Source of the DNA: Comamonas phosphati
GTDB taxonomy: Bacteria; Pseudomonadota; Gammaproteobacteria; Burkholderiales; Burkholderiaceae_C
Direction: 5' to 3'
Length of the DNA stretch: 64,000 bases
Assembly: GCF_014637085.1 (NCBI RefSeq)
Contig: NZ_BMEU01000017.1
Coordinates: 1 to 64,000 of the forward strand
The first letter of the stretch is position 1; each line of letters opens with the position of its first letter. Under the pieces are notes generated by a model. The model was not told the DNA's origin. It did no database searches and saw nothing but the letters and a program-made list of their open reading frames with translations. Position numbers and translations under genes: made by a program. Below, in pieces: positions 37,029 to 45,854 of this stretch.

Positions 37029-39956
37029 TTATCCGTTTCTGCTCTGTGCGAGAGCGATCTGCTGGGCCACGGTGCGGCCGAATTGCAGGGCTGTCTCGCG
37101 GGTGGCTCCGGCGGGCATCGGTACGCTCACATAGATGGGCGAGCCACCAACAACCGGCTGGACCCTCGTGGACTGCTGCGGCTGCGCAGACGGAATCGAA
37201 CCGCGCAAGGCATCCACGTAGCCACCATCGGCATAGCCGTTTAGCCGGCTCAGCAGGCCCAGGCCGATGCGCCTGGTGCTCTCGGCATTGATGACGTACT
37301 CGCCACGGTGCACGATGCCCGCAGGTTCATACTTGCCCCCGTCGCCGGTGTAGCCGCCAGTGGCCAGCCCCTTCAACGCGAGGAAGTTGTCCAGGCTGTC
37401 ACCGGGCAGCGCGCTGGCGGCCGAAGCCACCGCAGAGCTGCCACCCAACAGGCCAATACCCGCACCGATCAAGCCCATCAATCCGCCACCACCGCCACCA
37501 GAACCGGCTATGCCCATTGCATTGCTGATCTGCTGTTTGATGATGATGCGAGTGATATCGGCAACGATGTTGTTGGCTAGGCCGGTGAACGACAGCTTTC
37601 CCGTGGTGACAAACTTCACCAGCGCATCCTCCATTCCCCTGAAGGCATTGGTGAAGGCATCGGCCGTCTGCTGCGCCACGTTCGCGGCCTGGTCCATGTA
37701 GTTCTGCAGCGCGACACCTGCACCAAGCTCCCACTTGGTCTGCAGCACGTCCAGCTGCTGGTAAGTGCTGCGGTAGATCTCGATTTCCTTGTCCTTCTCC
37801 TCCTGCAGCTGGCTCAGGCGCAGATCAATCTGCTGACGCTGCTCGGGCGCAAGATTCGGCGTGAACATGCGCCGGTCCTCGAGACGGCGGCGCTCGGCCA
37901 GGTAGCGGTCCTCGATGGCCCACTGGCCCTCAGAACGCTGCCTGTCCTTGCTACCCATCCAGGCGGAGCCGAGCGTGCGCGCCTGCTGGCGATCGAGCTG
38001 CTCCATGAAGCGCTGATGGGTCGCCACCAAGGAATCCAGAGACGCCTTTTGCCGCTGGAGCGCGAGATCTGCTTCCTGATTGACAGCGGCCAGCTTGTTC
38101 TGGCCCTCCATTTCCTTGATCTTCAGCTTGCTCTTGGCCTCAACGAGCTGCTTCTGGACTTCCAGCGCTTCCTTGCCCTTGACCTTCTCCTGCTCCAGGC
38201 GGGAGATCTGCTCGCGCAAGGCATCCTGCTCGGTGGCGTTTGCCTTTGTGATCAAGGCGCGCTTCTGGTCGTAGTAGTCCTGCTCGGACATCAGCCCGGC
38301 CTGGCGGCGCAGATCGATGGCGCGCTGCTGCTGATCGATGCTCGCCAGCTCGTCGCGCATGGCACGCTGGATCTCGGTCAGATCAAGGCGCCGCTCGGCC
38401 CGAGTGGTGCTGCCACCACCCTTCTCTTTGTATTTCTCCGTGATGGCAGCGATGCGGTCGCTGATTTCCTTCTCGGAAAACCCGCCTGCAGCGCCCTCAT
38501 TACGCGCCTTGGCAATCTCCCTGTCACGCTGCTGAGCCTTGGTCAGGAACTTGTCGCCCTCCTGTATCCAGGCGGTGCGCACTTTCTCGCGGGCCTGGGC
38601 TGCAGCGTCGCCCGCCGCTTTTGCGGAAGCAGCATCCGCCTGGCCCTGCAGCTCGACAAGATGCGCTTGCGCCGCGCTCAATGCGGCGCCGCTGTTGTTG
38701 CGGCCGCTGCCAAAGCGTGCCACATAGTCGTCATGCCGTTTCTGCAGATCGGCCACGACCTGCACCTGCTTTTGCAACTGCTCTTCGACCGTGGAGCCAC
38801 GGCCAATGCCCTGCATCTTGTCCCAGGCCCATTTCGCAGCATTGCCGAGCCCATTCCAGGCACGCTCGAGCAGGCCGATATTCCCCTGCAGTTGACTGGT
38901 GCGGTTCAGGATCGCATCTGCCCATGCCTCCTGAGCCACCTTGGCCGCTTCAGCGGTACGCCCTTGGTCCTGCAGCGCCTTGATCTGGGCAAAGATCTCG
39001 GAGGTCAGATAGCGGTGCTGCTCGGTCAGCTTCAAGGAAGCCTCTACCGGCGACTTGCCCAGCTCCTCAAAATCCTTGACCGTCTGCTTGAGCGGAACAC
39101 CCACCTTCTCGAACCGCAGGGCGGCTTCGGCGGCCTTGGCGATGGTTTCACCGGTCACCTGGCCGGTGGCCGTGATCTGGGCCAGAGCCTCGGCCGCGCC
39201 GGACTGCGTGATGCCCTTCTGAGACCCCAGCTTCTCTGCCATCAAGGCCAATTGGCCTGCCGTCACGCCGGCGGCATTGCCGGTCATGATGAGAGATTTG
39301 GTGTACTCCTCAGCCTCCCGGCTGCCCTGCAGGTAAGCCACAGCAAGAACGCCAGCGGCTGCGGCCGCCACCGTGAACGGGTTGACCAAGCCCAGCACAT
39401 AGCCGCCCAAGGCCTTGGCGGCCTCGCCTACGCCGCCAAACATATCCTTGATCTGGCCGCCCTGCTGCAGCAGAACGGTCATGGGGTTCTGGCCACCCTG
39501 CAGGGACGTCACGATGTCCGTAAATTGCGCGGGCACGCCACGCATGGCAGCCGCCCGCTGCCCATCGCTGATGCCGGATGTCTGGCGCAATGCCTTCTGC
39601 GCGGCCTCGGCCTGGCGTAGTTGTTCGATATAGGGCTTGAGCACATCCCCCGAGATGCCGCGCTGCTTGGCCAGCATCTCGTAGTAGTCGGCGCCCGCCT
39701 TGCCGCCGGACTGCAGTGCCACGGTGGCGCGCTCGATGCTGCCGATCATGCTTTTCTCGGCACGCGACATAGCAGCCGAGGATTTGGCGGGCGCATCCTC
39801 CAGAGGCTTGAGGCCGCTAGCGGCTTTCTGCCCAGCGGCCTCTACGCCAGCAGCCATGCCCTTGGCGGCGGCAACAGCATCGGCAGCGCCTTCGCGCACA
39901 CCCGAAGCATCCATGGATGCCTCGATCTGGACTTTGCGGCGGTCGGTATCGCTCAT
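37029..39956 (-). CDS. Tail tape measure protein
   Basis: This 975-residue protein sets tail length. It has an N-terminal coiled-coil rich in Ala, Glu and Lys, hydrophobic segments near 195-215 and 895-930, and extensive Gln/Glu/Arg heptads between 500 and 780, as in lambda gpH-type proteins. The central part includes a TITKAAEAALRF-type stretch found in the PF06791 family. It overlaps the frameshifted GT reading frame by four bases upstream and has a three-base gap to DUF2460. Confidence 0.9.
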   Translation of the reverse strand: MSDTDRRKVQIEASMDASGVREGAADAVAAAKGMAAGVEAAGQKAASGLKPLEDAPAKSSAAMSRAEKSMIGSIERATVALQSGGKAGADYYEMLAKQRGISGDVLKPYIEQLRQAEAAQKALRQTSGISDGQRAAAMRGVPAQFTDIVTSLQGGQNPMTVLLQQGGQIKDMFGGVGEAAKALGGYVLGLVNPFTVAAAAAGVLAVAYLQGSREAEEYTKSLIMTGNAAGVTAGQLALMAEKLGSQKGITQSGAAEALAQITATGQVTGETIAKAAEAALRFEKVGVPLKQTVKDFEELGKSPVEASLKLTEQHRYLTSEIFAQIKALQDQGRTAEAAKVAQEAWADAILNRTSQLQGNIGLLERAWNGLGNAAKWAWDKMQGIGRGSTVEEQLQKQVQVVADLQKRHDDYVARFGSGRNNSGAALSAAQAHLVELQGQADAASAKAAGDAAAQAREKVRTAWIQEGDKFLTKAQQRDREIAKARNEGAAGGFSEKEISDRIAAITEKYKEKGGGSTTRAERRLDLTEIQRAMRDELASIDQQQRAIDLRRQAGLMSEQDYYDQKRALITKANATEQDALREQISRLEQEKVKGKEALEVQKQLVEAKSKLKIKEMEGQNKLAAVNQEADLALQRQKASLDSLVATHQRFMEQLDRQQARTLGSAWMGSKDRQRSEGQWAIEDRYLAERRRLEDRRMFTPNLAPEQRQQIDLRLSQLQEEKDKEIEIYRSTYQQLDVLQTKWELGAGVALQNYMDQAANVAQQTADAFTNAFRGMEDALVKFVTTGKLSFTGLANNIVADITRIIIKQQISNAMGIAGSGGGGGGLMGLIGAGIGLLGGSSAVASAASALPGDSLDNFLALKGLATGGYTGDGGKYEPAGIVHRGEYVINAESTRRIGLGLLSRLNGYADGGYVDALRGSIPSAQPQQSTRVQPVVGGSPIYVSVPMPAGATRETALQFGRTVAQQIALAQSRNG

Positions 39957-40300
39957 TTTTCAGTCTCGGCGTAGATTTCTTGAAGCGCGGCGGACTCCAT
40001 GACGCGCACCTCGGCACGCAGCCGGTCATGCTCTTCATGGGGGATTTCACGGGCGCGGAGTTCGTCGGCCAGGACGGAGTAATCCAGCCCCACTACGCCG
40101 CCTGCGCCAACGCGCCACTGCGTCTGCAGGGCGTCGAAAAGGCTCCAGGCCGTCCAGTTCTCGGGCCAGATCTCGACGTTGAACATTTCCGCGTAGAGGT
40201 TTGCAGGCAGCCCCCAACCCTGGAGATAGCCAGAGTCAGGGAGCTGCGTGTACCGCGCCCGCGCCGCCGCAATCAGTTTCCCAAGCGGCCCTCGATGCAA
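39953..40300 (-). CDS. Tail assembly chaperone T extension (DUF1799), made by -1 frameshift
   Basis: This open frame of up to 115 residues reads ...LGKLIAAARARYTQLPDSG and ends YAETEK; its body looks like DUF1799. It overlaps the end of the upstream chaperone by 28 bases in the -1 frame, and a GGGAAAC slippery heptamer is correctly phased within the overlap. I infer that it is normally expressed as the C-terminal half of a G-T fusion, as lambda gpGT, rather than from the ATG at 40300, which lacks a clear ribosome site. Confidence 0.8.
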   Translation of the reverse strand: MHRGPLGKLIAAARARYTQLPDSGYLQGWGLPANLYAEMFNVEIWPENWTAWSLFDALQTQWRVGAGGVVGLDYSVLADELRAREIPHEEHDRLRAEVRVMESAALQEIYAETEK

Positions 40301-40668
40301 AGCTGGCGGTAGGTGTCCATGACGGCCTGCACCGCACTGGGCATCTCGCGCGCCAGCTGAATGCAGGCCTGCAGGGTGAACGGCACATCCAGCCCCCAGT
40401 CCTGCAGGCAGCCGTGGATGTACTGGCCGTTGAGCTGTACCACGCCACGCTGCTGCTGACTGGAAGCATTGGCCGCAGTGCCATCGAAGGCCGGAGCCTC
40501 GGTAGCAAAGATGCCGTCGAGGAACTCACCAAACTCCACGCGGTCGCGGTAGCGGTAAGTCACCGGCAGCAGGCCCACAGTGCCGTCAGGCATGGGGAGC
40601 TTCAGCGTGTGGACGATGCCGTCAGGGCGCTTGCCCAGCACAATCTGGCGTGCAATCTGCTCGCTCAT
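40273..40668 (-). CDS. Tail assembly chaperone G
   Basis: This 131-residue protein begins MSEQIARQIVLGKRPDGIVH, with a beta-rich N-terminus (TLKLPMPDGTVGLLPVTYRYRDRVEFGEF) and a helical C-terminus ending CIEGRLGN. Position between tail tube and tape measure and the frameshift into DUF1799 identify it as the lambda gpG equivalent, which binds the tape measure protein during tail assembly. Confidence 0.8.
   Translation of the reverse strand: MSEQIARQIVLGKRPDGIVHTLKLPMPDGTVGLLPVTYRYRDRVEFGEFLDGIFATEAPAFDGTAANASSQQQRGVVQLNGQYIHGCLQDWGLDVPFTLQACIQLAREMPSAVQAVMDTYRQLCIEGRLGN
40276..40282 (-). other. Programmed -1 frameshift site GGGAAAC
   Basis: On the minus strand the zero frame reads TTG GGA AAC TGA, so the heptamer G GGA AAC is in the phase needed for slippage. 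After a -1 slip the frame reads GGG AAA CTG ATT and enters the T extension. Lambda uses GGGAAAG for the same purpose in its G and T genes. Confidence 0.85.
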
Positions 40669-40670
40669 GA

Positions 40671-41321
40671 TCAGGCCGCCTTACCCAGGTTGGTGGGAGC
40701 GCCGCGCAGCAGCACCGTGGACTTGGTGGCCTGCTCCGTGCCCTTCTCGGTGCCCGGCACGTCGTCGTAGAACAGCTCGCCAACGTAGTAGCTGGTGGAG
40801 CCATCCCGGAACTGCAGGCGGTGCACCGTCTCCATTTCATTGGCGGCATTCAGGGCAGCACGGGCGGCGCCGTCTTCCTTCCAGCTGATGGTGTATTCGA
40901 GGCGGCGGGCATTGCGGCCGCGGCTGAATTCCTGGTCGTCCTCGTCCAGGTACTCGGAGGTGCCGGTTTTCACATCGCCGCCCGTGAGGCCGAAGGACGG
41001 CACATAGGGCAGGCGCTGCCAGTCCTCAGCAACCAGCTTGATCAAGGATGCCTTGCCACCCGGAGAGAATTTCTCGAGGTTGCTGGTGTCTACCCCATCC
41101 AGGGTGACAGCCAACGCCGTGGCGACCTTGACACGTGCGACACGCCCCATCAGCTTTGGGTAGTCATCGCTGTCGATCACCACGATATCGCCCACCTCCA
41201 ACGCGTTGTCTGCCGTTACCACCGCGTTCTGGGCGTTGGATACAAGCCCCGTGACCGTCACGGTCAGGGCTGCGGTGTAGAGGGAGAGTTTTGCCCCGTC
41301 GGGCAGAGGTACTTTGCGCAT
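40671..41321 (-). CDS. Major tail tube protein
   Basis: This 216-residue beta-rich protein begins MRKVPLPDGAKLSLYTA and has repeated short strands, an acidic surface loop (EYLDEDDQEFSRGRNARRLEY) and SWKEDGAARAALNAANEMETVHRLQFRDGSTSYYVGE in the middle, typical of lambda gpV-type tube proteins. Location between the tail terminator and the chaperone genes supports this. Two terminator-like hairpins lie upstream, separating it from the inserted secreted-protein gene. Confidence 0.8.
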   Translation of the reverse strand: MRKVPLPDGAKLSLYTAALTVTVTGLVSNAQNAVVTADNALEVGDIVVIDSDDYPKLMGRVARVKVATALAVTLDGVDTSNLEKFSPGGKASLIKLVAEDWQRLPYVPSFGLTGGDVKTGTSEYLDEDDQEFSRGRNARRLEYTISWKEDGAARAALNAANEMETVHRLQFRDGSTSYYVGELFYDDVPGTEKGTEQATKSTVLLRGAPTNLGKAA

Positions 41322-41345
41322 GGTTTATGCCCCTTTCAGGCAAAG

Positions 41346-41376
41346 AAAAACCCGCCAAGGTTTCCGATGGCGGGTT
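41346..41376 (-). terminator. Terminator 1 downstream of the inserted secreted-protein gene
   Basis: On the minus strand AACCCGCCA and TGGCGGGTT form a 9-bp stem followed by TTTTT. It lies inside the late operon just before the tail tube gene. Confidence 0.8.
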
Positions 41377-41395
41377 GTGTGGCTCTCTCGAGCAA

Positions 41396-41418
41396 AAAGA
41401 AACCGCCCGAAGGCGGCT
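41396..41418 (-). terminator. Terminator 2 downstream of the inserted secreted-protein gene
   Basis: On the minus strand GCCGCC-TTCG-GGCGGT with a stable UUCG loop is followed by TTTCTTTTT. Together with the hairpin 20 bases further on it makes a tandem terminator. Confidence 0.8.
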
Positions 41419-41471
41419 AACTAAAAACAACTGTCAGATGACGAAGCATGATGCTGACCGAGACACTCACT

Positions 41472-42314
41472 TCATTTGATATATGGCCGCACCTTGGCGT
41501 ATATCTGGCCCGTCCGTCCGTTAAACACCCATGCTTCATCAAGTCGCATCACAACGGCATCGCCAGTCGTATTTGATGCGTATGGAGAACTGATCGTGGG
41601 CTCTACAAAAGATGCATAGGTGCCCAAGTATGGAAGCATAAGCGCCCCTACAAACGCAATCCTCATAAATTCTTTCGCCTCGCGTGCTTGTCCGGGCTCC
41701 ATTGGAAAATCAAAATTCAATCGAAGAGATTCCCAACTTTTCTTACCCTGACTCGTCTTGAAAAGCACACCACAAACAGTTGCATTAGCCTCTTGAACCA
41801 AGGCTTTTGCTCCATAGCCGTTTGTGGCTTCATACGACCTGCTGGACTTTCCCAGCACTTCAAGTGCCTCAGCCTCGAAGAGGCCGTTTTCACTCCTGAT
41901 CATCCCAGAGCGACCTAAGTAAATCGATCCTTTGAACGACTGAGACTCCGCCTCATATTTGATCGCTACATCTTTTTGGCGAACAAAAACCATTGGATCC
42001 ACGGCCGTTATCGATCCGTTCAAAGCTCTTGTGCTGCCGGTCAGGAGTCGGTCTTCAAACTGCTGTCGCGTCTCAAATTCATCCTTCACGGCGTTAAGAG
42101 ACTTCAGCCCTTTAACTATGTCGGAGCATTTGTAACCTTTGAATTTGGGCGGAAGAGCATCCGACTTCAGATCAATCGACGACTGTGCGTATCCATCGTC
42201 TTTCACAGAGACCGCACTGCGTGAATTCTCCTTCCCGCCTGCAGCTACAGCTGGAGCGCAGATTGAAAGCGTAAAAAGCGATGCAGCCGCTACTGCAGGA
42301 ATCAATGAATTCAT
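41472..42314 (-). CDS. Secreted protein, probable prophage cargo (moron)
   Basis: This protein of about 280 residues begins MNSLIPAVAAASLFTLSICAPAVAAGG, a clear signal peptide with an AVAA-G cleavage site. The mature part has GYKCSDIVKGLKSLNAVKDEF, ETRQQFEDRLL and a C-terminal RLDEAWVFNGRTGQIYAKV; I do not recognise a family. GC content is visibly lower than in its neighbours. It interrupts the otherwise tight order of tail genes and is followed by two terminators, the usual build of a lysogenic-conversion or superinfection-exclusion gene. A start 12 bases upstream at 42326 is equally possible. Confidence 0.7.
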   Translation of the reverse strand: MNSLIPAVAAASLFTLSICAPAVAAGGKENSRSAVSVKDDGYAQSSIDLKSDALPPKFKGYKCSDIVKGLKSLNAVKDEFETRQQFEDRLLTGSTRALNGSITAVDPMVFVRQKDVAIKYEAESQSFKGSIYLGRSGMIRSENGLFEAEALEVLGKSSRSYEATNGYGAKALVQEANATVCGVLFKTSQGKKSWESLRLNFDFPMEPGQAREAKEFMRIAFVGALMLPYLGTYASFVEPTISSPYASNTTGDAVVMRLDEAWVFNGRTGQIYAKVRPYIK

Positions 42315-42370
42315 GGAGCTACACATTGTTTCTAGAGGTGATGAAGCTAATGTATCGCACCAACCAACCA

Positions 42371-42712
42371 TCAATACGACACATCAAAATCCTGATCCGC
42401 ACAAAACAGCCCCATATCGTGGTCGTAGTCGTCGCGGAATCCGCCGTTGGGACGGATCACTAGGTCTGGGTGCTGACGTAGCGCAGCGACCAGTTGAGGC
42501 ATCAGCGTTTTTGGCTCCAGAATGTTCTGGCTGTAAATCTTGACCTGCACCATAGCGGTCTGCACCTGGGGATCTTCGTTGTCCAGGTATTCCGAGGATT
42601 CACCACCAAAGCGCTGCCATATGGCATAGGGGGTCGGCGCATCGGCTGGGGCCACAGTGCCGTAGCAGTGCGGGATTACAGCGGCAATCGCCGCATGCAG
42701 GATCTCGTCCAT
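42371..42712 (-). CDS. DUF3168 tail terminator/completion protein
   Basis: This 113-residue protein begins MDEILHAAIAAVIPHCYGTVAP and has APTPYAIWQRFGGESSEYLDN and a Gln-rich VQTAMVQVKIYSQN strand, the pattern of DUF3168 (HK97 gp17-like) proteins that cap the tail tube. Its start overlaps the stop of the gp10-like gene (TGATG). It directly precedes the inserted cargo gene. Confidence 0.82.
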   Translation of the reverse strand: MDEILHAAIAAVIPHCYGTVAPADAPTPYAIWQRFGGESSEYLDNEDPQVQTAMVQVKIYSQNILEPKTLMPQLVAALRQHPDLVIRPNGGFRDDYDHDMGLFCADQDFDVSY

Positions 42713-43260
42713 CACTTCACCTTTTCCAAGGCATCCCAAAGCACCGCCGCCGAGGCCAGGACCGCCGCCGGCGCGGCACGCATGGCACCCCGCATGAAAG
42801 CGCGGCCCGGGATGTAGATCGGGCCGCCAGGACGCGGCATGTAGTAGGCATCCTTCTCGGCCTGGCTGGCCCTGCGCCGTGGCTTGGGCTTGCCGATCAT
42901 CTCGGGGCGCACGGCAGTTACCCAGCCCTTGGACGTCATCACCACCTGGTAACGCTGCCAGTGCCCATACTCCACCAGGCCACCATGCGGCGCCTTGCGG
43001 GCGTTCCAGCTGATGTGATATTCGGCCAAACCAGGGCCGCTGTTGTCCGCCGAGAAGGCCTGGTACAGCGCCTGAGCCAGTTTGCCGGACACCCTGGGGA
43101 TCTTGGCCACATTGGCGCCGGCTGCATCGTAGAAGACCTGGGCAGCAGCCTGAGCTGCGGGCCGGACATTCTCGTCTGCTGCATCCCCCAGATCATCGAA
43201 CAGAGACTGCAGGCCGGAGAGATCCACCGGCGCAATCAGGGAATTAGCTGCTACGGCCAT
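42712..43260 (-). CDS. HK97 gp10-family neck protein
   Basis: This 182-residue protein has the pattern of HK97 gp10/tail-component proteins: an N-terminal helix LQSLFDDLGDAADENVRPAAQAAAQVFYDAAGANVAKIPRVSGKL with the VSGKLAQALYQAF turn, then a beta-rich part with HISWNARKAPHGGLVEYGHWQ and IYIPGRAFMRGA. It acts where head joins tail. It overlaps the preceding head closure gene by 17 bases. Confidence 0.85.
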   Translation of the reverse strand: MAVAANSLIAPVDLSGLQSLFDDLGDAADENVRPAAQAAAQVFYDAAGANVAKIPRVSGKLAQALYQAFSADNSGPGLAEYHISWNARKAPHGGLVEYGHWQRYQVVMTSKGWVTAVRPEMIGKPKPRRRASQAEKDAYYMPRPGGPIYIPGRAFMRGAMRAAPAAVLASAAVLWDALEKVK

Positions 43261-43576
43261 TGATCACCTCGCACACCAGGTCGACATGCTGCCTGCGCAG
43301 CATGTCCGGCAAGACCGATTTCACCTCGAAGATGAAGCCGGAACCAGAAGCCCGCATGTCCGCCGTGAGATCCGTACGCCAGCGCATGCGGATGCTCGCT
43401 GTGGCCTTGCTGGCCACCTGACCGGCCTTGATCGACTCGCTGCCCGACAGGAACTTGATGTCTGCCCAAATCGGCTGCCCATACGGCTCCCACACCGTGG
43501 ATGGCTGCCCGAGCCCCCCACCGGGAGCACGTTGCAGCATCTGGATGCGATGCCTGAGCTTTCCTGCAGATAGCAT
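43244..43576 (-). CDS. Head closure protein (SPP1 gp16-like)
   Basis: This 110-residue protein begins MLSAGKLRHRIQMLQRAP, the characteristic start of phage head-tail joining proteins (PF05521), with beta strands ADIKFLSGSESIKAGQVASKATASIRMRWR. AGGAGAGAGATC precedes the ATG at 43576, so the longer upstream frame is rejected. It seals the connector after packaging. Confidence 0.87.
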   Translation of the reverse strand: MLSAGKLRHRIQMLQRAPGGGLGQPSTVWEPYGQPIWADIKFLSGSESIKAGQVASKATASIRMRWRTDLTADMRASGSGFIFEVKSVLPDMLRRQHVDLVCEVINGRSS

Positions 43577-43586
43577 GATCTCTCTC

Positions 43587-44123
43587 CTAAAAGCGCGGCG
43601 GGACCATGATGTCCGACAGCATGGATGCCAGGAATGGACTGGGCAGTGGCGTCTGGCCGCCCTGGGCGATGATTTCACGCTGCGCCCAGAGGGTGGCGGC
43701 GTACATCAGCATCCAGGCGCGCACAGAGGGGTAGGCCTGCAGATCCACCCCAGCCTTGTAGGCGATGCGCAACGCACCGCTGCCAGGCGGCACGGTCAGC
43801 ACGCTGACGCGCTGGCCGACCTGCAGGCTGTACTGGTCCGCCGGCAGCGGCACGGCCCCGGCCAGCGGTGAGGCCACGCTGATGATCTCGGTGGCCTGGC
43901 CTACGTCCAGCGCGCGGGAGGATGTGCCGGCAGGCCAATCCTCCACGTATTCGGCCTGGCGGATGGCGGCGCCCGTGTCGGCTTCACATTGCGCCGTGAC
44001 GGTGGGGATGACCAGGTCATTGATCAGCGCCGTCTGCACCGAGGCCGGATCCTCCCTCACCCAATCCACCACTTCCGACACGGTCAGCACCGGATCACCG
44101 GTGTAGCGGATGCGGCGCGCCAT
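43587..44123 (-). CDS. Head-tail connector adaptor (phiE125 gp8 / HK97 gp6-like)
   Basis: This 178-residue mostly helical protein has SEVVDWVREDPASVQTALINDLVIPTVTAQCEADTGAAI at the start and ALRIAYKAGVDLQAYPSVRAWMLMYAATLWAQRE later. Both are typical of the gp6-type adaptor ring that sits below the portal. It lies between the capsid-side hypothetical gene and the head closure gene. Confidence 0.82.
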   Translation of the reverse strand: MARRIRYTGDPVLTVSEVVDWVREDPASVQTALINDLVIPTVTAQCEADTGAAIRQAEYVEDWPAGTSSRALDVGQATEIISVASPLAGAVPLPADQYSLQVGQRVSVLTVPPGSGALRIAYKAGVDLQAYPSVRAWMLMYAATLWAQREIIAQGGQTPLPSPFLASMLSDIMVPPRF

Positions 44124-44125
44124 GG

Positions 44126-44392
44126 TCAGGGACGCTCGTCTTCAGGGGCCGAGCCCGCACCACCCGTATCGGCAGGCGGCGACTGCTCGGTCTTGGTGGC
44201 GGCGGTTTTCTCGCCGCCGCTTTCGGCCGAGGCCTGCTTGCCGCGGGCCGTCTTGGCCTGGGCTTGCAGGGTGACCACACCGGCATCAGCCAGGGCTTCC
44301 GCCGTGTCTTCGTCGAAGCCTGCAACTTCGTCCTTGTTATAGCCGCGCCACGGCTTCTTGAATGTCACGGCGACTTTCTTTTCTTTGCTCAT
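44126..44392 (-). CDS. Hypothetical protein in the capsid-connector interval
   Basis: This 88-residue protein has a short folded N-terminus (VAVTFKKPWRGYNKDEVAGFDEDTAEALADAGVV) and then a low-complexity Ala/Lys/Thr/Glu tail. Small proteins with this beginning are common just after the major capsid gene of HK97-type phages and may be head decoration or DUF7210-like factors. No function is established. Confidence 0.6.
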   Translation of the reverse strand: MSKEKKVAVTFKKPWRGYNKDEVAGFDEDTAEALADAGVVTLQAQAKTARGKQASAESGGEKTAATKTEQSPPADTGGAGSAPEDERP

Positions 44393-44455
44393 GATGGGAA
44401 TTCCTTATGGTTGAACCACCGCCCGGCACCAGCCAGGCGGACAGAGCGACGGTAC

Positions 44456-45778
44456 TTAGACCAGCATCTCCTTACCCCACGTGACGCCCGTGCCCACGGA
44501 AACGGATTCGACGTGGCGGGGGCCGAAGTCGTTGTGGTTGATGACGCGCACCAGGGTCTGGTCGCGCTGGAAGGCGCTGATCGTTTCGCCGAGCGCATCC
44601 TTGTAGGAGGCCTCGGTGCTGTAGGCCAGCGTGAGCTGGCCGGTTTCGCCGATGAAGCAGTCGGAGTAGTCACCGAAGTAGATTTCGGACTCGTCGCCAC
44701 CGACGCCAAGGTTGATCGGGATCTGCGTGGACAGCTTGAAGGGGTAGCCCTTGAAGCGGCCCTGTTCGATCTCGGGATAGGCTTTGTTGCCGTTGGCGTC
44801 ACGCACGTTCTGCAGGAAGCGGATGGTGCGCGGGCTCATCATCCAGCCACAGGCCGTCATGTTGGCATTGGCCATTTCCACGCGCAGCATCAGGCTGCCG
44901 GTGAAGGCATCAATGTCTGCCATGGCGGCGCCGGCAGGGGCTGCCACCACGTTCTGCGCGGGCGCCCAGTAACGCAGGCCCTTGGGCGTGAGACCGCCAT
45001 TGCCGTTGGAGCGGATGAAGGTAATGTCTTCATACAGACCAACGCTGGTGAACAGATCGCTCACCACGATGGCATCGACCTGGGGATTGACGCCCTGGAA
45101 TTTGAGCAGGTCGTTGCTGATGGGCACCAGCGCCGCCAGCTTCTTGGCCTGCAGCTTCAGATCCTCGAAGGTCATGCCGGTCACAGGGATGTCGGTGTCC
45201 ATGCCGATGTAGCCGACCGAGGTGTTGCCCTTGATGCGAGGCAGCGACATGTTGCCGTTGACCAGGGGCAAGGGGCGGGCGCCGAAGCTGCGCAGGATGG
45301 AGACGGGGCGCAGCGATTCGATCACCTCGCGCGCCATGTTGGAGGGGACGAGGACACCGCCTGCGCCGGGCGTGGTAGTGGCCAAAGCCATGACCACACC
45401 TTCGTCCAGACCGCCCTGGCGGGCCAGCTCGGCAGCCTGCATCTGGTTACCCTGGGCCTGGGCGATCATGCGGGCCATCTGCGCGACACGGGTGCCGGCG
45501 GGGGCATTGTCTTGCACGGTGATGTGCGGATCTGCAGGCGGCGAGGTGATGCCACGGCCGGACTCCTGGACAGGTGTTGCGGCAGCGGCATTGGCCTTTT
45601 CTGCGAGTTCGGCGCGGGCGATTTTCGATGTCAGCTCGCCGATCTGGGATTCCAGGTCGGTGAATTGCTGCAGCTCTTCGGCCGAGAGGGTTTCACCGCC
45701 GGCTTCTTTCTTGGCCAGGGCTTGCAGCGAGTCGTTGAGCTTGGCGCGTTCGCTGCGGAGTTGGGTCACGAGGGACAT
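44456..45778 (-). CDS. HK97-family major capsid protein
   Basis: This 440-residue protein has a charged helical delta domain (about 1-65: LRSERAKLNDSLQALAKKE and SAEELQQFTDLESQIGELT), a Gly/Pro-rich linker where cleavage is expected, and the capsid fold from about residue 120. The fold shows VPSNMAREVIESLRPVSILR, AKKLAALVPISNDLL and PFKLSTQIPINLG. The delta domain acts as scaffold and is removed by the upstream-encoded S49 protease. Confidence 0.93.
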   Translation of the reverse strand: MSLVTQLRSERAKLNDSLQALAKKEAGGETLSAEELQQFTDLESQIGELTSKIARAELAEKANAAAATPVQESGRGITSPPADPHITVQDNAPAGTRVAQMARMIAQAQGNQMQAAELARQGGLDEGVVMALATTTPGAGGVLVPSNMAREVIESLRPVSILRSFGARPLPLVNGNMSLPRIKGNTSVGYIGMDTDIPVTGMTFEDLKLQAKKLAALVPISNDLLKFQGVNPQVDAIVVSDLFTSVGLYEDITFIRSNGNGGLTPKGLRYWAPAQNVVAAPAGAAMADIDAFTGSLMLRVEMANANMTACGWMMSPRTIRFLQNVRDANGNKAYPEIEQGRFKGYPFKLSTQIPINLGVGGDESEIYFGDYSDCFIGETGQLTLAYSTEASYKDALGETISAFQRDQTLVRVINHNDFGPRHVESVSVGTGVTWGKEMLV

Positions 45779-45854
45779 GGTTTGCTTCCTTGAGGCAATG
45801 AAAAAGCCCGCAAGGCAAAGCGCCAGGCGGGCCGGGGAACTGCCGCGAACGCGG

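Noticed and set aside
40273-40300. ATG at 40300 as an independent start for the DUF1799 frame
   Set aside because: No ribosome site; a correctly phased GGGAAAC and the lambda G/GT precedent favour frameshifting.
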